Shown here one piece after another: positions 61,493 to 64,000 of a DNA stretch of 64,000 nucleotides. The position numbers and the translations under genes are program-made. The notes below the pieces were generated by a model. The model searched no databases. It saw only the letters and a list, made by a program, of their open reading frames with translations, and was not told where the DNA came from. How positions within the stretch are numbered: the stretch's first letter is position 1; each line of letters opens with the position of its first letter. The DNA comes from Astrocystis sublimbata (taxonomy: Eukaryota > Ascomycota > Sordariomycetes > Xylariales > Xylariaceae): assembly GCA_022453515.1 (NCBI GenBank), contig JAJNNY010000062.1, positions 62,001-126,000 on the forward strand. The letters run 5' to 3'.

Positions 61493-62542
61493 TTACCTCC
61501 AAATGCCCACGTTCCCATGTTCTACATTCGGCAGGCCTTGACGACGAACAACAACCCCGGTCGATATCTCAGTGTCTTTAATCGCAAGAGCCGGCTTAGC
61601 CGCTGGTGCCTCAAGAATGATTAGAGACAAGAGCTCTTTCGCACAAGCCGCGGCGGTGGCAGCTGCATATCGCTGCCATATATCGTTTTTGTGCGAGTCC
61701 GCATAGTTGGAAATGCCGCGGATCACGATCGATGGATACTCGCTCATCAGCCCGGCGCCCTCCATCTCGAAACAAAGCACGCCCCCGAACCTTTGAGAAA
61801 TCTCATCTCGCACAGTAGCGTTTTTCACAACAAGATCACCCGAGGCTATCAGCCCGTAGTGGATTTCGGGCCCTTCAAATTGACGCGCGGGTCGGGTGAT
61901 GGCTTGGCTGGTGTCGCAGCCGCCGGTACAGGTTGAGGTGCCACTCGAATGCGGAATATGAGAGGGAAAGAGGATATCGGCTTCTGGCGGCTGTTTGTAC
62001 GAAGTCATGCCCGGCCATTTCTCAAACATTATATTCATGTACTCTTCGATCTTGTTGTCGCGGCCCAGGTGGTCAGAGTGCATGTCTTGGGCGGCGTTTC
62101 TAAGGATGGAGGGAATTGGCCAAAGAAAGCCTTTCGGCTCGAATCCAGAGATCGTCGCTCTGCCTAGATCGTGTTGAATGACGCCTGTATGTCCCCCTTC
62201 AGGCATGCTGACAACCACATCGCCTAGGCGGATGTCGAATTTAGCACTGGGAACGCCGCCGCCTGTTCCCACGAACAGCCGCCACTTGACCGAAAGAAAC
62301 GAACGCGACAAGTGTGCGGCAACAATGGCAGCAGCAGCTTTGCCCTGCTGACTTGGTAAGCAGGCCAGCACTACATTGTGACCGTGTAGCTCGCCGAGTA
62401 TATAACTATTGGGGTCGCCTTTTCGAGACGGCAGGCGCTCATGCTCTTCGTCGAACATGTAGCGGACAGCGTCCCTATCTGACTCCAAAGCGCACAATAT
62501 AGCGACGGTGTAGTCATCGTAAGTGTATTGGGTCAGAGCCAT
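61493..62542 (-). CDS. PNP/UDP-phosphorylase-domain protein (NLR-type N-terminal domain, stand-alone)
   Basis: Purine/uridine phosphorylase fold of the kind found at the N-terminus of many fungal NLR-like proteins, where it may cleave nucleosides or act as effector. The intronless frame gives 349 aa from the ATG at 62542 (MALTQYTYDDYTVAILCAL); the frame opens 7 codons earlier with a non-AUG codon. Motifs: LFVGTGGGVPS (about 89-99), LGDVVVS, IHYGLIASGDLV (about 227-238), CFEMEGAGLM (about 257-266) and RGISNYADSHKND (275-287). After AATAAACAKELLSLI, where NLR proteins would go on into NACHT or NB-ARC, only about 35 more residues follow before the stop. It could be a genuine stand-alone enzyme or the front piece of a shortened NLR gene. 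The MEGAG and RGISNYAD motifs are intact, so activity is plausible. Confidence 0.9.
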   Translation of the reverse strand: MALTQYTYDDYTVAILCALESDRDAVRYMFDEEHERLPSRKGDPNSYILGELHGHNVVLACLPSQQGKAAAAIVAAHLSRSFLSVKWRLFVGTGGGVPSAKFDIRLGDVVVSMPEGGHTGVIQHDLGRATISGFEPKGFLWPIPSILRNAAQDMHSDHLGRDNKIEEYMNIMFEKWPGMTSYKQPPEADILFPSHIPHSSGTSTCTGGCDTSQAITRPARQFEGPEIHYGLIASGDLVVKNATVRDEISQRFGGVLCFEMEGAGLMSEYPSIVIRGISNYADSHKNDIWQRYAAATAAACAKELLSLIILEAPAAKPALAIKDTEISTGVVVRRQGLPNVEHGNVGIWR

Positions 62543-64000
62543 GGGGATGTTGCAATACAGCACGTTTCAATTGATGTTATTAGCGATCGATTGGCGCTTC
62601 CACGCTGTTACGAATGATACCCAGCCCCTATAAGGTGAAATATAGTAACTTTTCAACCCAATGTGATTCTGGAGTGGCTGGCAGGCTGGCCACCCGCTTG
62701 CTTGCTTGATCGAAGGGTCCCCGAATGCCGGTCGCAGGATCGCGAATGGGCAAGAGCTTACTAAACTATTCGTGGAAGCCATTGCAACCTCGCGAAGTGA
62801 AGAGGGGCCAAATATAGCCAAGCCTCATTGCTACAACGCCAAATTGCAACGCTCTCCAGTGCTTAGGTGCCCTGAAGTCGGTCAGAAATTTTGCATAGCG
62901 ATTATAATTGCTTAAGACGTGTGGTGGCTTTATCGTCTCTTGGGCCAAGCCGATTCGCACGCTTGACCTCATATGGAGATAGATCTCTTACTATGCCCTG
63001 CCGGCTTCAAACTAAGCGTGGGTGTTGAAGCTAATCGGCATACCATGCACTGCAGATGATGAGCAAAAATAAAGGTACCATTTGGAGCCATCTAATATGT
63101 CGCTCGGATACATACCTGATAGTACAGTGTACCCAGAGCCCAAGATACCAGCTTTAACTTTGAAGGGTTTCGAGTATTTGATACAGCTAGAGCCAGTTTC
63201 CTGACAACCCCGCAAACTGCCCCCCTGCTCCTCATACCAACTGGGGCCAAGCGTAATCTGTATGTAGATGATGAATTGCAGATCTGAGTTCCAGGCACCA
63301 AGGCGAGCCCAGGCGTGACAGGGGACAGGGTTGGCGAAGGAAATTCTCCTAATGCCATATAGTTCGCTCAAGAAGACAAAAGTGCGTATGCATTATCGGC
63401 TGACGACTCATATTCCTGGGGTCCGAGATAGCATTAACTTATTTTTTTGACCAGCAATTGATTCTGTAAATCAGGTCAAAGGAAGAGGAGAAGGCGCCGC
63501 CGGGTTTATGTCCGGACGCTTGCCAAGTTGCGTACAGGCTACCGATGGTTTGATTGAATTTCTGTCCCCTTACAAACTGCCGAATGACTAAGTTCAGAGG
63601 TCTGCTTCTTGAACGATCAACGTATTAGGTCGCGCGGCTCGCCCTGATGGTGAAAAACAGTAACATATATTTTGTGCTCATAGGAACATAGTACCGTATT
63701 CTTAGCTCATTTCTCGAGGCTCGCTATAATTGCACATGCTGGGCCAACCATCTTAACTTTGCAAACTAAATGAAGGACAGATTCTCATAAGTGAGTTCAA
63801 TGCGCGAGCGTAGACAAGGTACATAATCGAAGTGGTACTCTTGCCAAACTATAAGCTGCTTACATACAATCTGCAAGCTCAGAGCTACACCTTCTAGACG
63901 TGGGGTGCAATGAACAATGAAGCTTGAGCAGAAGAACACTGTATCTGATTCGCTCCACAGCTGTTGGGGCATACATAGGTACTTAATAGTCAACAGGAGC
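62543..64000. other. intergenic to window end, no supported gene
   Basis: The promoter of the PNP-domain gene is at the left end. A minus-strand frame at 63012-63371 (119 codons) overlaps another open frame in a different phase and matches no family I know. I see no gene entering from the right edge. Confidence 0.45.

Noticed and set aside
63012..63371. 119-codon minus-strand frame near the right edge
   Set aside because: A second frame is also open here, no motif is recognised and no splice partner was found. It is kept only as a note in the intergenic entry.
1..64000. Search for CRISPR arrays, operons, biosynthetic core enzymes (PKS, NRPS, terpene cyclase) and intact transposons
   Set aside because: None is present. 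The genome is fungal, with spliced single genes, and the accessory stretches hold only short repeats and debris.

Overview
The window reads as chromosomal DNA of a filamentous ascomycete (Pezizomycotina, most likely Sordariomycetes). The coding genes carry short introns (about 45-205 nt) with GTAAGT/GTATGT-like donors, CTAAC/CTGAC-like branch sites and CAG/TAG acceptors. The gene set is typical of such fungi: a PHO89/pho-4 phosphate symporter, a hybrid histidine kinase, NOP4, condensin YCG1, a rhomboid protease, an AIF/FSP1-like flavoprotein, a sugar transporter and a PNP-domain protein of the kind fused to fungal NLRs. I place 15 protein genes or gene remnants and one tRNA, so the window is gene-poor. 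Many long open frames are chance readings in intergenic DNA of fairly high GC.

Left part (1-31 kb), mostly accessory in character. A minus-strand multi-exon membrane protein of a family common in filamentous fungi (553-3229) has a broken N-terminus. An AT-rich gene desert follows, with a C2H2 zinc-finger gene whose start is missing (6761-7549). Next are a five-exon Na+/phosphate symporter (8597-10850), a conserved acidic-tailed protein (12455-13504) and a SANT/Myb-like regulator (18602-19672). Eight kb without a credible gene then leads to a cysteine-rich single-pass membrane protein (27539-28359) and a lone tRNA-Ser(GCU) (29503-29583).

Middle part (30.7-51 kb), core genome. A PAS hybrid histidine kinase (30719-32800) converges on NOP4 (33980-36289). 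NOP4 is divergent from condensin subunit YCG1/CAP-G (36930-40259) across a 640-bp shared promoter region. A three-exon rhomboid protease (42280-44137), a two-exon GNAT acetyltransferase (47783-48809) and a three-exon AIF/FSP1-like NAD(P)H oxidoreductase (49381-50982) follow, all on the plus strand.

Right part (51-64 kb). A conserved hypothetical protein (53440-54846), a five-exon MFS sugar transporter (59018-60943) and, convergent with it, a stand-alone PNP/UDP-phosphorylase-domain protein (61493-62542). The rest is intergenic.

The genes do not form an obvious cluster or operon-like system, and I found no biosynthetic core enzyme, CRISPR array or intact transposon. The most interesting signals are the broken or start-less accessory genes, the NLR-type PNP domain without its partner domains, a microsatellite-coded insertion inside a response-regulator domain, and a strongly over-represented palindrome, TACCTAGGTA, in intergenic DNA. 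Exon junctions were chosen by eye from splice signals and reading phase; where the phases close exactly I say so.
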